A stretch of DNA of 64,000 nt from Verrucomicrobium sp. BvORR106 (GTDB lineage Bacteria; Verrucomicrobiota; Verrucomicrobiia; Verrucomicrobiales; Verrucomicrobiaceae): positions 62,001 to 126,000 of the forward strand of contig NZ_BATR01000094.1 in NCBI RefSeq assembly GCF_000739655.1, given 5' to 3'. Both the position numbers and the translations under genes were made by a program. The notes below the pieces were generated by a model that did not search any database, had not been told where the DNA came from, and saw only the letters and a list, made by a program, of their open reading frames with translations. Numbering within the stretch: the stretch's first letter is position 1; each line of letters begins with the position of its first letter. This document shows, piece after piece, positions 1 to 8,434 of the stretch.

Positions 1-1
1 G

Positions 2-331
2 CAGCTCATGAACGACGTGCAGCACTTCGAGGCGGCGCGGCAGTTTGCCCAGCGCATGATCAAGGAAGGCGGTCGTGCCGGGTGGGAGCGCCTCGCCTGG
101 GGCTGGCGGGTAGCCACCTCACGCCTACCCACGGATGATGAAATGGCCGTGGTTCAGGATACGCTCAAGCTGCATCTGGACCGCTACCGCTCCAGCCCGG
201 ACGCCGCGAAGCTGGTGATCAGTGCTGGAGAGTCGAAGCCCGACCCGGCCCTGGACCCCGGAGAGCTGGCTGCCTATACCATGGTGGCGAACCTGCTGCT
301 GAACCTGGACGAAACCCTCACCCGGAACTGA
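2..331 (+). CDS. C-terminal end of a DUF1553 (PSD1-type) protein, cut by the window edge
   Basis: The frame is open from the first bases of the window to the stop at 331, so only about the last 109 residues are visible. The ending, with [16 protein letters not shown], is typical of the DUF1553 part of the DUF1549/DUF1553 proteins common in Planctomycetes and Verrucomicrobia, which often carry a cytochrome c domain at the N-terminus. A DUF1501 gene starts 8 bases after the stop, which is the usual partner arrangement and suggests one transcript. These pairs are linked by association with polysaccharide breakdown and sulfatases; no reaction is established. Upstream domains cannot be judged from this window. 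Confidence 0.8.
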   Translation, partial: QLMNDVQHFEAARQFAQRMIKEGGRAGWERLAWGWRVATSRLPTDDEMAVVQDTLKLHLDRYRSSPDAAKLVISAGESKPDPALDPGELAAYTMVANLLLNLDETLTRN

Positions 332-339
332 TTGCTTCC

Positions 340-1815
340 ATGAACCCGTTTGTTGACTATCACCAGCAGACCACGCGCCGCCGCTTCTTCCAGGGCACTG
401 GCTTGCGACTGGGTGCTCTCGGCCTGAGCTATTGCTTGGGGGATCGCCTGTTGCTGGGAGCTTCTGGCGTGGGACCCGTGGCCCAGGTGCATCCTCCGCA
501 GCCGGGATTTCCGCATTTTGCGCCGAAGGCGAAGCGTCTGATCTACCTGCACATGAACGGGGCTCCGTCGCAGCTGGATCTATTCGATTACAAGCCGGGG
601 TTGCGGGAGTACTTTGACAAGGATCTTCCGGACAGTGTGCGCAATGGCCAGCGCATCACCGGGATGACTAGTGGGCAGTCCCGGCTGCCGGTGGCACCTA
701 GCATGTTTGAGTTCAGCCAGTGTGGTCAGAGTGGCACCTGGATGAGCGAGCTGGTGCCGCACATGCAGACCGTGGCAGATGACCTGGCGATGATCCGCAC
801 CGTGCACACCTCCGCCATCAATCATGACCCGGCTTGTACCTTTGTCATGACGGGCAGTGAGGTGCCCGGCAAGCCCAGCCTGGGCTCGTGGCTGAGCTAT
901 GGCCTGGGCAGCGTGAGCAACAACCTGCCAGCGTTTGTCGTCTTCACACCCACCTTCCCGTCCACAGGCAATGCACAGGCGCTGTTCACGCGCATGTGGT
1001 CCAGCGGCTTCTTGCCCACCAGTCATAATGGCGTGGCGTTGCGCGGTCAGGGCGATCCGGTGTTGTACATCAAGAATCCGCCGGGCGTGGAAGGCGGAGA
1101 CCGGCGTACGATGCTGAACGCGCTGAACAAGCTCAATCAACAGAGCTTTGACCGCTTTGGTGATCCAGAGATTCAGACCCGCATTTCCCAGTATGAGATG
1201 GCGTTCCGCATGCAGACCAGTGTGCCTGAACTCACGGATTTGAGCACAGAGAGCAAGGCCACTCTGGACCTGTACGGGCCGGATGTGCAGCGCATGGGCT
1301 CCTTTGCCTCCAGCGCGTTGTTGGCCCGTCGTCTGGTGGAGCGTGGCACACGAGTGGTGCAGATCCTGCACCGCGGTTGGGATCAGCACAGTGGCCTGCC
1401 CAAGAACATCAAGGCGCAGTGCCTGGATGTCGATCAGGCTTGCGCCGGTCTGATCAAGGATCTCAAGCAGCGCGGTCTGCTCGATGACACCCTCGTGGTG
1501 TGGGGCGGCGAATTTGGGCGCACGGTGTACTCCCAGGGCACCCTGACCAAGGACAACTACGGTCGCGACCACCATCCACGGAATTTCTGCATGTGGATGG
1601 CCGGCGGCGGAGTGAAGGCCGGGACGACCTATGGCGAGACGGATGACTTCAGTTACAACATCGTGAAGGACCCCGTGCACATCAATGATCTCAACGCCAC
1701 CATTCTGCATCAGATGGGCGTGGATCACTCCAAGTTTAGCTTCAAGTTCCAGGGGCTCGACCAAAAGCTGACGGGCGTGGAGGAAGCCAGGGTGGTGAAA
1801 GCGGTGGTGGGGTGA
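340..1815 (+). CDS. DUF1501 family protein, probably Tat-exported
   Basis: The 491-residue product starts with a basic, arginine-rich leader ([11 protein letters not shown], residues 11-21) followed by a hydrophobic stretch, as in a Tat signal. The mature part carries DUF1501 hallmarks: [19 protein letters not shown] near residue 63, WGGEFGRT near 387 and GRDHHP near 408. DUF1501 proteins have an alkaline-phosphatase/sulfatase-like fold and are nearly always paired with DUF1549/DUF1553 proteins, as here. Substrate and catalytic role are unknown. The ATG at 340 follows the upstream stop by 8 bases and gives the full family length. Confidence 0.92.
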   Translation: MNPFVDYHQQTTRRRFFQGTGLRLGALGLSYCLGDRLLLGASGVGPVAQVHPPQPGFPHFAPKAKRLIYLHMNGAPSQLDLFDYKPGLREYFDKDLPDSVRNGQRITGMTSGQSRLPVAPSMFEFSQCGQSGTWMSELVPHMQTVADDLAMIRTVHTSAINHDPACTFVMTGSEVPGKPSLGSWLSYGLGSVSNNLPAFVVFTPTFPSTGNAQALFTRMWSSGFLPTSHNGVALRGQGDPVLYIKNPPGVEGGDRRTMLNALNKLNQQSFDRFGDPEIQTRISQYEMAFRMQTSVPELTDLSTESKATLDLYGPDVQRMGSFASSALLARRLVERGTRVVQILHRGWDQHSGLPKNIKAQCLDVDQACAGLIKDLKQRGLLDDTLVVWGGEFGRTVYSQGTLTKDNYGRDHHPRNFCMWMAGGGVKAGTTYGETDDFSYNIVKDPVHINDLNATILHQMGVDHSKFSFKFQGLDQKLTGVEEARVVKAVVG

Positions 1816-1830
1816 GCGTGGGCTTCTGGG

Positions 1831-1871
1831 GACAGGATTGACAAGGTTTTTAGAAGATTAACAAGATCGGG
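1831..1871 (+). repeat. Dispersed repeat, ACAGGATTAACAAGATT family, copy 1
   Basis: Just after the DUF1501 stop lies GACAGGATTGACAAGG followed by AGATTAACAAGATCGGG. Each half carries the core GATTRACAAGRT. The same two-part unit occurs at 11529-11570 and 46761-46803, with a weaker copy at 46832-46864. No open frame is conserved across it. Confidence 0.75.
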
Positions 1872-1935
1872 TGAATGGGAGTTGGTGTGGCTGCAAACGG
1901 AATGAAAGGGGTTCGCGGAGTTACGGTGTGGATCG

Positions 1936-2214
1936 TCAAGAGAACCTTGCCAGGGCAAGGAAGCCCAGCATGGCCAGCGCCACGACCGCGAGGCTCTTTG
2001 CCCGGCCTTTGACTGTTGAAGTAGCGAGCCATCCTCCGGTGCCAATGGCGATCAGGAGAAGGATCAATGGAAAGGCGCCCATGATTCCAAATAGCGTGTC
2101 GGCGAATGGCTCGCCGCCGTCGCTGTCGAAGATCAATCCCCAGACCACGATTGAGGCCATCAGCGTGATGGAGGAGGCAATGATGCCCAGAAAGATGTCG
2201 AAGATATCGCGCAT
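1936..2214 (-). CDS. Small membrane protein of unknown function
   Basis: The 92-residue product has three hydrophobic stretches: DIFLGIIASSITLMASIVVW near residue 4, a second centred on FPLILLLIAIGTGGW, and a C-terminal one (VVALAMLGFLALA). The open frame extends further upstream, but the ATG at 2214 is preferred because the residues before it are basic, lack membrane character and overlap the neighbouring gene in another frame. It lies 23 bases after the secreted protein gene at 2238-2645 and is probably cotranscribed with it. I recognise no family. Confidence 0.65.
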   Translation of the reverse strand: MRDIFDIFLGIIASSITLMASIVVWGLIFDSDGGEPFADTLFGIMGAFPLILLLIAIGTGGWLATSTVKGRAKSLAVVALAMLGFLALARFS

Positions 2215-2237
2215 AGGGGAAAAGTGACGGTGCAGAC

Positions 2238-2645
2238 TCAGCCTTTGAGCTTCCTCGACTGGCCGGTAGCAGGATCCACTTCGTAGATATTGCCTTCCTC
2301 GTTGGTGACTCGAAGGGTGACGTTCCCGCTCGAGGGGCTTCCCGTAGGCCAGTGGACCTCCATTTTCTTGATGAATACCCACTGAACGTCTTGCTCGAGG
2401 AATGGATTCATCAGGACGGTGTACATTTTCTTTTCCCACAGCTTCTTGCCGGTGCGGATGTCTGTTGCCGTGACGATGCCCATGGTGCCGGGCTGATTGT
2501 CGACAGTGAACTTAACGCCGTTGAGGGTGATTGGCGGAACCGGAGGAGGAGCGACGCGCTTGGCGTGGAGGGCAGTGGTGCCTGCTGTCACGATGAAGAG
2601 AATGAGAGATAATGCGGTCAGCAGCTGGCGGCGAGAGTAGTGCAT
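2238..2645 (-). CDS. Small secreted protein of unknown function
   Basis: The 135-residue product begins with a signal peptide (RRQLLTALSLILFIVTAG, then a probable cleavage after ALHA). The rest is a compact, beta-rich domain with TATDIRTGKKLWEKKMY and YEVDPATGQSRKL, phrases that recall single blades of PQQ-like propellers (GKKLWE), though only one or two would fit. It is the first gene of a probable two-gene unit with the membrane protein at 1936-2214. Function is not known. Confidence 0.7.
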   Translation of the reverse strand: MHYSRRQLLTALSLILFIVTAGTTALHAKRVAPPPVPPITLNGVKFTVDNQPGTMGIVTATDIRTGKKLWEKKMYTVLMNPFLEQDVQWVFIKKMEVHWPTGSPSSGNVTLRVTNEEGNIYEVDPATGQSRKLKG

Positions 2646-2699
2646 GTGAAGGGGAGTGGGATTGTTTCGACAGAACGTCGTGCTATTTGCTCAGGCTGC

Positions 2700-2960
2700 G
2701 ACTGAAGCAGGATGAAATCCTGCAATACCGACAGGTTGGAAACCTGTCCTACCAACGCGGACTGAACCGGCGGACGCCGGTACCACGCACCGGCAAGATG
2801 CCGGTGTTACTCGCAGGCAAGAAATGCGTTGAACGGCTGAAGCAGGATGAAATCCTGCTGGTACCGACAGGTTGGAAACCTGTCCTACCAATGCGGACTG
2901 AACCGGCGGGACGCCGATACCACGCACCGGCAAGATGCCGGTGTCACTCGAAAGCCAAAA
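2700..2960. repeat. Tandem pair of a 136-base unit made of four short palindromes
   Basis: Each unit holds four hairpin-forming blocks in the same order: GCAGGATgaaATCCTGC (2707, 2842), ACAGGTTggAAACCTGT (2731, 2867), CCGGCGgACGCCGG (2767; degenerate near 2903) and ACCGGCAagATGCCGGT (2789, 2926). Corresponding blocks are 135-137 bases apart, so the array is a near-exact tandem duplication. Single related blocks occur at 10533-10553, 18942-18958 and 44508-44524. The region 2646-3071 has no convincing gene. Confidence 0.85.
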
Positions 2961-2992
2961 AAAGGGCGTTGGACGATTCACGGTCCAACGCC
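2957..2992 (-). terminator. Rho-independent terminator of the DEAD-box helicase gene
   Basis: A perfect 10-base stem (GGCGTTGGAC at 2965-2974, GTCCAACGCC at 2983-2992) with an 8-base loop is followed, on the minus strand, by a run of seven T (A7 at 2957-2963 on the plus strand). It lies about 80 bases beyond the helicase stop at 3072. Confidence 0.85.
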
Positions 2993-3018
2993 TTGACGCA
3001 CTGACTACTGACGCACTG
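2984..3018 (-). repeat. Dispersed repeat, CAGTGCGTCAGTGG family, copy 1
   Basis: Read on the minus strand this is CAGTGCGTCAGT, a 3-base gap, then CAGTGCGTCAAGGCGTTGGA. The second part matches 27-base copies at 21587-21613 and 45865-45891. Its GGCGTTGGA end forms one arm of the helicase terminator, so the repeat and the terminator are merged here. Confidence 0.7.
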
Positions 3019-3071
3019 CCCAATGGCACGCAACATCAACGAAGCGTACCAGCTTTCAAACCACTCAGCGC

Positions 3072-4736
3072 CTACCGACGCCTTTTGGCCGTTTTCCGCC
3101 CGGTCATGATGGCCTTGGCTTTGTCTTCGTTGTCCAAGACGGTGGTGAACTTGTACTTGAAGCCGTCGAGCTTCCGGCGCTCGATCTTCTGATCGATGAG
3201 GCGCTCGATGGAGTGCACATAGGAGATCTCGTCCGCAGCAAAAAGGGTGAAGGCATCGCCCTCTTTTTGCGCACGGCCGGTACGGCCGATGCGGTGCACA
3301 TAGTCTTCCGGGTTCTCGGGCACCATGTAGTTGATCACGTGGGTCACGCCGCTGACATCGAGCCCGCGGGCGGCAAGGTCGGTAGCCACAATGATGTCGA
3401 AGGCGCCATCGCGGAAGCCCTGAAGGGCTTTCTCACGGTCACGCTGATTGATGTCCGAGTGCATCACTGCCACCTTGTATTTGTTGGTCTGCTGGATGGC
3501 AGCAAAGAGACGGTCGGCATGCACCTTCATGCGGGTGAAGATCATCACGCTGTGGAACTCCGTGCTCTGCAGCAGGGCCAGCAGCAATTCCTCACGCTGA
3601 TCGCTCGCGACAGGGTACATGTAGTGGCTGACCGTTTCCGCAGGGGAGAAACGCAGGCCCACTTCGATGCTCTCGGGCTCGCGCAGGGCCCATTCGGCCA
3701 GGCCCTTGATCTGCGGGGGCATGGTGGCGGAGAAGAACAGAGTCTGCCGGGACTTGGGGATCTCGCTCACGATGCGGCGCACGTCGGGCAGGAAGCCCAT
3801 GTCGAGCATGCGATCCACTTCATCCAGAATGAGCACTTCGACGTCGGCGAGGTTCACCGTGCCATCGCTCATGAAATCGAGGAGGCGGCCTGGAGTGGCC
3901 ACTACGATGTCCACCCCGCGCTGCAGACCTTCGCGTTGCTTGCCGTAACCGACGCCGCCGTGAACCAGGAGGGTGCGGAGACCCGTGTGGCGGTTGAACT
4001 TGTCGAACGCTTCCACCACCTGGGCGGCGAGTTCGCGGGTGGGCTCCAAGATCAGGCAGCGAAGTTTGCCAGGAGCGCCGAGGCGGGAGAGAGTGGGCAG
4101 ACCAAAGGCGGCAGTTTTGCCAGTACCGGTCTGGGAGGCGCCGATGACATCTTTACCGGCGAGAACAACGGGGGCGGTGCGGGCTTGAATTTCAGTGGGC
4201 GTTTGGTAGCCCATGTCGCGCACCCCGGCGAGAATGGCGGGGGAGAGCCCCAAAACTTCAAATGCTTCTGGATAAGGACCTTCGGGAACGGGAGGGGCGG
4301 GCGGTGGCGGCTCGGCGGCGACGGCGGGAGCATGGCGGCGGTCTCCGGCTTCGCGTTCTTCGCGGGGAGCCCGGTCACGATCGCGTTCACGACCTCCACG
4401 GGCTGGGCGGCGATCCTGGTCGCGGCCGGAACGGGGGCGTTCACGGTCACGGCCCTGCTCCCGGTCTCCGCTGCGGGGAGGTCTGGCGGCACCGCCTTCA
4501 CGCTGGCGGTCCCGTCCGCGGTTGCCGTCACGGTCTCGTTCGCGCTCCACCTTGGGCCGATGTTCGGCGGCGTCCTTGCGGGTGGCGGCCTTCGCGGCGT
4601 GTAATTTCTCCGGGTGTTTTTCGTGATGCTTCGCGCTGTCGTCAGCGGTTTTCTTCTTGCCCAGGCCCGTGAGGCGTTTGAGCCCTGACGTGATTCGTTG
4701 AAGCAGGGAGGGTTTGGTCTTGGTCGATTGGCTCAC
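3072..4736 (-). CDS. DEAD-box ATP-dependent RNA helicase, RhlE-like
   Basis: This 554-residue protein unwinds RNA duplexes using ATP. The helicase core starts near residue 157 with a Q-motif region and has motif I SQTGTGKT (201-208), Ia PTRELA (232-237), TPGR (281-284), motif II DEVD (305-308, not the usual DEAD), SAT (336-338), ATDLAARGLD (451-460) and HRIGRTGR (481-488). The first 155 residues are a low-complexity basic tail rich in RD, RG and RE dipeptides, which probably binds RNA without a fixed fold. The gene stands alone and ends in its own terminator. It fits ribosome assembly or RNA turnover, but the substrate cannot be read from sequence. Confidence 0.95.
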   Translation of the reverse strand: MSQSTKTKPSLLQRITSGLKRLTGLGKKKTADDSAKHHEKHPEKLHAAKAATRKDAAEHRPKVERERDRDGNRGRDRQREGGAARPPRSGDREQGRDRERPRSGRDQDRRPARGGRERDRDRAPREEREAGDRRHAPAVAAEPPPPAPPVPEGPYPEAFEVLGLSPAILAGVRDMGYQTPTEIQARTAPVVLAGKDVIGASQTGTGKTAAFGLPTLSRLGAPGKLRCLILEPTRELAAQVVEAFDKFNRHTGLRTLLVHGGVGYGKQREGLQRGVDIVVATPGRLLDFMSDGTVNLADVEVLILDEVDRMLDMGFLPDVRRIVSEIPKSRQTLFFSATMPPQIKGLAEWALREPESIEVGLRFSPAETVSHYMYPVASDQREELLLALLQSTEFHSVMIFTRMKVHADRLFAAIQQTNKYKVAVMHSDINQRDREKALQGFRDGAFDIIVATDLAARGLDVSGVTHVINYMVPENPEDYVHRIGRTGRAQKEGDAFTLFAADEISYVHSIERLIDQKIERRKLDGFKYKFTTVLDNEDKAKAIMTGRKTAKRRR

Positions 4737-4869
4737 GAGCGATAGATGGGGAAGAACAGGGGGGCACTAGATAGAAGAACCCCTAATCCGATGTCATCCC
4801 ACTTTTTTACACCTTTTGCAAACGGAGATGTGCCCCGGGGCGGGAATCGCCCCAGGGACGGGTGTTTTT

Positions 4870-5808
4870 CTAGTGCATTTCCACCGCGCAGGAGCCCAAG
4901 CCGCCGCGGAAGTAGTTGAACTGGACATTGGGATGGTCCGCCAGCAGGGACATGGGCACGGCGGAGTCGGCCAGGCCCTTCGAGATCATGAGGGCAGTGA
5001 GGCGCTGACCCAGCGGGTTGTCGTGGGTGCCGGCCTGCCAGATGCTGACCTTCTCTGCGAGCCAAGTCTCTTTCGGTCCCACGGTGATGGCTGTCTTCGG
5101 CACCATGGTGATGTTTCCGCCGCCGCTGGTGCGGGCATTCTGAGCCAGAGTGATGGGGTGAAGCTCCACGATGCGAGTGCCGAGTTTCCGATACTCCTCC
5201 GGAGTGGGGGGCTCGTTCTTGTACTTGCCCGTGCGTTTGAGGGGATCGTTGAAGGCCCAGTGTTTGATGTCGCCTTGGCCACCTTGCATGACTGCGCAGC
5301 GCACGCCGGCGTTCCAGCTCTGCACGTATTCCTTCACGTCACCCTTGGGGAAGTGGAGGTTGGCATCCGGCATGGCGAGCTTCTTTTGAATGCGGTTGAA
5401 GAGCAGCTCACGGTCGGCCTTCTCAAAGGAGAGGGGATGGGTGATTGGCACTTCTTTCTTGGTCTCCACATCGTACCACTCGTCCATGCCCCAGAAGTGG
5501 GAGGTCTTCAGGCTGAGACCCAACTCGTTGATGAGACGGGCGACGAGTGGGAGTTGCTCGGTGGGCCCGATGGGACCGCAAACGCCCACGGGATTGTCCG
5601 CCGTGGACTGACGCCAGGCGGCGATGTATTCCAGTGCCTCAGCCAAATAGAAGTCCTCCAGCGTGTCATACATCACGACCTTGAACCCCGGACGGGAGAG
5701 CTGACGAAGATCCTTCTCCGTGAGCTTGGCGGCGTCGTTGATGAGGCTGCTGTCCAGGGTGGTGTAGTCCCACCAGTCGGGGGCGATGTGGCTGAGTTTG
5801 CGAGGCAT
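4870..5808 (-). CDS. NagB-like sugar-phosphate isomerase/deaminase
   Basis: The 312-residue product resembles glucosamine-6-phosphate deaminase: [14 protein letters not shown] (76-89) matches the phosphate-binding loop, and GMDEW (107-111) matches the MDEY segment that carries the catalytic aspartate. The next active-site segment is [12 protein letters not shown] (177-188), where NagB enzymes have GVDGHIAFNEP. The aspartate-to-histidine spacing is longer, so the reaction may differ. The gene follows a PIG-L deacetylase gene by 136 bases on the same strand, which suggests deacetylation then deamination of an amino sugar. Classical NagB, 6-phosphogluconolactonase-like or a new specificity are all possible. 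Confidence 0.8.
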   Translation of the reverse strand: MPRKLSHIAPDWWDYTTLDSSLINDAAKLTEKDLRQLSRPGFKVVMYDTLEDFYLAEALEYIAAWRQSTADNPVGVCGPIGPTEQLPLVARLINELGLSLKTSHFWGMDEWYDVETKKEVPITHPLSFEKADRELLFNRIQKKLAMPDANLHFPKGDVKEYVQSWNAGVRCAVMQGGQGDIKHWAFNDPLKRTGKYKNEPPTPEEYRKLGTRIVELHPITLAQNARTSGGGNITMVPKTAITVGPKETWLAEKVSIWQAGTHDNPLGQRLTALMISKGLADSAVPMSLLADHPNVQFNYFRGGLGSCAVEMH

Positions 5809-5944
5809 TTGGGGAGCAGTGAAAAGTTAAGAGTGAGAAGTTAAAAGTGGGGAGTCTGAGGCAGGGGACGATTGTGTGTCTTGGCGAGAGAAAAGAGTGA
5901 AGTTTGGAATTTGAATTTTGAAGCTTCGACAGCGGAGCGGTCGG

Positions 5945-6736
5945 CTATTCCTCGAGCCAGCGTTCGCAGGCCTCGTTGATGAGGCAGTCGTCGCCGAGGG
6001 CTTCTTTGAGAGGGTCGGTGTCGCTGGCACTGAAGCCGAGATGGAGGTGGCGACGCCAACCTTCGGCGTGGGTGAACTTGCCTGAGAGGGTGCCGACTTT
6101 TTGAGCGGCCTCGTCCATGGAGATGAGGTAGGAGTCCATGCCCTGACTCACATCCAGCCAATGTTTCTGGCTCTCGTGGGCGGCGAGGGCATTGCGCTTG
6201 ATTTCATGAACCGGGGCGGTGTTCACATAAGATCCGGCGTGAATGCGTTTGCGCAGCGGGTCCCGCAGGCCGTGGGGCATGGCGTGATACACGGTGACGT
6301 CATGGAAATAGGCGTCGCGTGGGGGATCGGTGATGAAGTTGGGAATGCCGTGGGTAAACGCGGCGGTGACGGCCAGGCGGCTGGCGGCCATGTGATCTTC
6401 CATGTAGTCGCTGGGAGCGTGGGTGAGCACGATGCGCGGCTGGGCCTCGCGCACGATGGCGGCGACTTTTTTGAGCGCCTCCGGGTTGTAGGTAAGAACC
6501 AGATCGTCGCTGATGGGCGGGTAGAATGCTGACCCAAGGATGCGGGCGGCCTCTTGGGCTTCATCAAGGCGCTTGCGAGCGGTGGTGGGGCCGTCCATCT
6601 GCACGGAGCCGCCATGGCCGTTGCAGAGGTTCACATAGTGCAGGTCCCAACCCCGGGCCTTGAGCTGGAGCATGGTGCCGGCGGCGACGAATTCGATGTC
6701 ATCAGGATGGGCAAAAATGGCGAGGACGGAAGGCAT
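5945..6736 (-). CDS. PIG-L/LmbE family zinc-dependent N-deacetylase
   Basis: The 263-residue product has the family signature AHPDD (residues 9-13), whose His and Asp bind the metal, and a second motif THAPSDYMEDH (105-115) giving further ligands. PIG-L enzymes remove acetyl groups from N-acetylglucosamine-type sugars or related conjugates. No signal peptide is seen, so it acts in the cytoplasm. It sits between a lipoprotein gene (42 bases upstream) and the NagB-like gene, in a minus-strand group starting with the Gfo/Idh gene at 8371. Its exact substrate is not known. Confidence 0.9.
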   Translation of the reverse strand: MPSVLAIFAHPDDIEFVAAGTMLQLKARGWDLHYVNLCNGHGGSVQMDGPTTARKRLDEAQEAARILGSAFYPPISDDLVLTYNPEALKKVAAIVREAQPRIVLTHAPSDYMEDHMAASRLAVTAAFTHGIPNFITDPPRDAYFHDVTVYHAMPHGLRDPLRKRIHAGSYVNTAPVHEIKRNALAAHESQKHWLDVSQGMDSYLISMDEAAQKVGTLSGKFTHAEGWRRHLHLGFSASDTDPLKEALGDDCLINEACERWLEE

Positions 6737-6778
6737 TGGGGAGAAGGAAAAGGGAAGAGGGGGAAGGGATAATGGGCT

Positions 6779-7309
6779 TCAGCGCGGGAGCGAAGGCGGC
6801 CGCTTGGAGATAGGCGCAGGGGGCAAGGGTTGCCGTTTGAACTGCACTGGCGAGATCGAGGCGATCACGTCGTCGGGGCTTTCCTTTGATGGGCCCGGTT
6901 TGCTGGGAGGGCCGAAGGCGTCTTCGATGAATCCGTCAATGGTATCTGGGCTTGGAACCTTGCTGGAACGCTTGGGTTTCGATGAAGTTCTGCCCAGCGG
7001 GTTTCTGACGTAGTAAGTCACCTCCAGAAAGTGCTCCGGATCCAGTCGATGTGTTTCTTTCTCGAATGGGTAGGTCCATATTGAATAAGCCGCGACCGCA
7101 ACGGGAGTGGCCACTGGCTTCTCCATGGGAGGCAGCACGGCGTAGAGCTGCCGGCGGTACATGCCGGGCTTGATGCACTCTGCCAGTTCGCCGTAGCCCT
7201 TCTGGCGATCCGTCTCTTGAGTGGACGCGCAGGACACCATGGTCACCGCAAAAACTGCCACAGCCAGCGCCTTGATGAGGGGCCGCGTGGTCTGTGGCAG
7301 TCGGATCAT
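6779..7309 (-). CDS. Lipoprotein of unknown function
   Basis: The 176-residue product has a lipoprotein signal: basic start, hydrophobic ALAVAVFAVTMVS, then Cys27 in VSCA. The mature part has a region near residues 40-105 with GMYRRQLYAVLPP and FLEVTYYVRNPLGR, reminiscent of the small-lipoprotein SmpA/OmlA type, followed by a proline-rich, basic tail of about 60 residues. It lies 27 bases after the Gfo/Idh gene. The anchoring call is firm; the function is unknown. Confidence 0.7.
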   Translation of the reverse strand: MIRLPQTTRPLIKALAVAVFAVTMVSCASTQETDRQKGYGELAECIKPGMYRRQLYAVLPPMEKPVATPVAVAAYSIWTYPFEKETHRLDPEHFLEVTYYVRNPLGRTSSKPKRSSKVPSPDTIDGFIEDAFGPPSKPGPSKESPDDVIASISPVQFKRQPLPPAPISKRPPSLPR

Positions 7310-7336
7310 TGCAGAGAGGTCGGGAGGGGAGCGGGG

Positions 7337-8371
7337 CTAGGCCAGCTCGCTGATTTTCACGGGACGGCCGCCTTCCTGGGCGGACTTGTCGGCGGCGAAG
7401 AGGACTTCGAAGCTCTTGAACGACTCACGCAGACTGGTGAGGGGCATGGCTTCGCCCTTCTCCAAAGAAGCGAAGAAGGTCTCAAACTGCGTCTGGTACG
7501 GGTGATCGCTCACATCGCCGCTGTCGAGCATCTTCATGTTGAGGTTGCTCCAGCCCGCCTTGTTGGTGTGGAGCTTCATGGAGTGAAAGCGGTTGTCCAG
7601 CAGGCTGCCCTCGCTGCCGCACAGGTGGGTGTGGAAGTAGTAGGGCTGCAGGCAGTCCACCACGGCGGAGCACTTGCCCACCTTGCCGTCCTTGAAGTGG
7701 ACGAGGGTGACGCTGGTGGTGTCGTACTCGTAGGGGGCGAAGATGTCGCTCTTGGACTTGGTGGAGAGGCTGGTGACGCTTTCCACCTCGCTGCCCATGA
7801 CCATGAGCAGGGCGTCCAAGGCGTGGCAACCGGCGGTGAGCAGGGCGCTGCCGCCGTTTTCCTTGCCAATGTTCCAGCGGAACTGGCCGTACCAGGGCCC
7901 GATGCCGTGGTAGTAGTCCACTTCGCCATAGTGAAGCTCTCCCAGCAGGCCCTGATCGAGAATGGCCTTGGTGGACTGGAACTGGCCGGAGAAGCGGCAC
8001 TCAAAACAGACGCAGCCGAGCACATTGTTGGCCTCGGCGGCGGCGATGATGTCCCGGCACTCCTGCAGGGACATGCCCAGGGGTTTCTCGATAATCAGGT
8101 GTTTCCCTGCGCTGGCGGCGGCCACAGCCTGGTCGCGATGCTGGGCCGGCATGGAGCAAATGTCCACCACCTGGATGTTGGCTGCGAGGAACTCGTCGAA
8201 GTCGGTGTAGGTCTTCACCGGGCAGCCGTGGCGGGCGCTGACCTCTGCGTTGTCGAGCTTGCGGGAGGAGAAGATGGCGGTGACCTGGGCGTGCGGGGTG
8301 GCGTTGATCGCCGCGATGTGGGCACCTGCGGCCCAGCCATATCCGATGATTCCGACGTTGTATTTCTTCAT
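7337..8371 (-). CDS. Gfo/Idh/MocA family NAD(P)-dependent oxidoreductase
   Basis: The 344-residue product starts with a Rossmann fold (VGIIGYGWAAGAH, residues 6-18) and has the family motif EKPLG (95-99), whose lysine is catalytic. The C-terminal part has the expected substrate-binding half with YHGIGPW and GCHALDALL. There is no Tat signal, so it is cytoplasmic. It is probably the first gene of the run toward the PIG-L and NagB-like genes, which would fit sugar or amino-sugar catabolism. It faces the esterase gene at 8435 across 63 bases, so the promoters must be packed there. Substrate unknown. Confidence 0.93.
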   Translation of the reverse strand: MKKYNVGIIGYGWAAGAHIAAINATPHAQVTAIFSSRKLDNAEVSARHGCPVKTYTDFDEFLAANIQVVDICSMPAQHRDQAVAAASAGKHLIIEKPLGMSLQECRDIIAAAEANNVLGCVCFECRFSGQFQSTKAILDQGLLGELHYGEVDYYHGIGPWYGQFRWNIGKENGGSALLTAGCHALDALLMVMGSEVESVTSLSTKSKSDIFAPYEYDTTSVTLVHFKDGKVGKCSAVVDCLQPYYFHTHLCGSEGSLLDNRFHSMKLHTNKAGWSNLNMKMLDSGDVSDHPYQTQFETFFASLEKGEAMPLTSLRESFKSFEVLFAADKSAQEGGRPVKISELA

Positions 8372-8434
8372 GTTGTTGCGTTAGAAAGGGCCTTGTGAGT
8401 GTGTTCTTTGTGACATCAAACTCATGTCCGCCTT

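Noticed and set aside
580-1764. 394-residue open frame opposite the DUF1501 gene
   Set aside because: Shadow of a real gene; rich in His and Ala with no domain pattern.
2700-2960. CRISPR array
   Set aside because: Only two long units in tandem, no unique spacers and no cas gene; the units are composite hairpins.
2691-3029. Possible small gene on the minus strand after the helicase
   Set aside because: The translation is made of repeated palindromes and the helicase terminator; no start site and no independent support.
3213-4604. 463-residue open frame opposite the helicase
   Set aside because: It is antisense to a clear DEAD-box gene, has no conserved motif, and its length follows from the low frequency of stops opposite GC-rich coding DNA.
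7217-8398. 393-residue open frame opposite the Gfo/Idh gene
   Set aside because: Antisense shadow: the Gfo/Idh motifs on the other strand are unambiguous.
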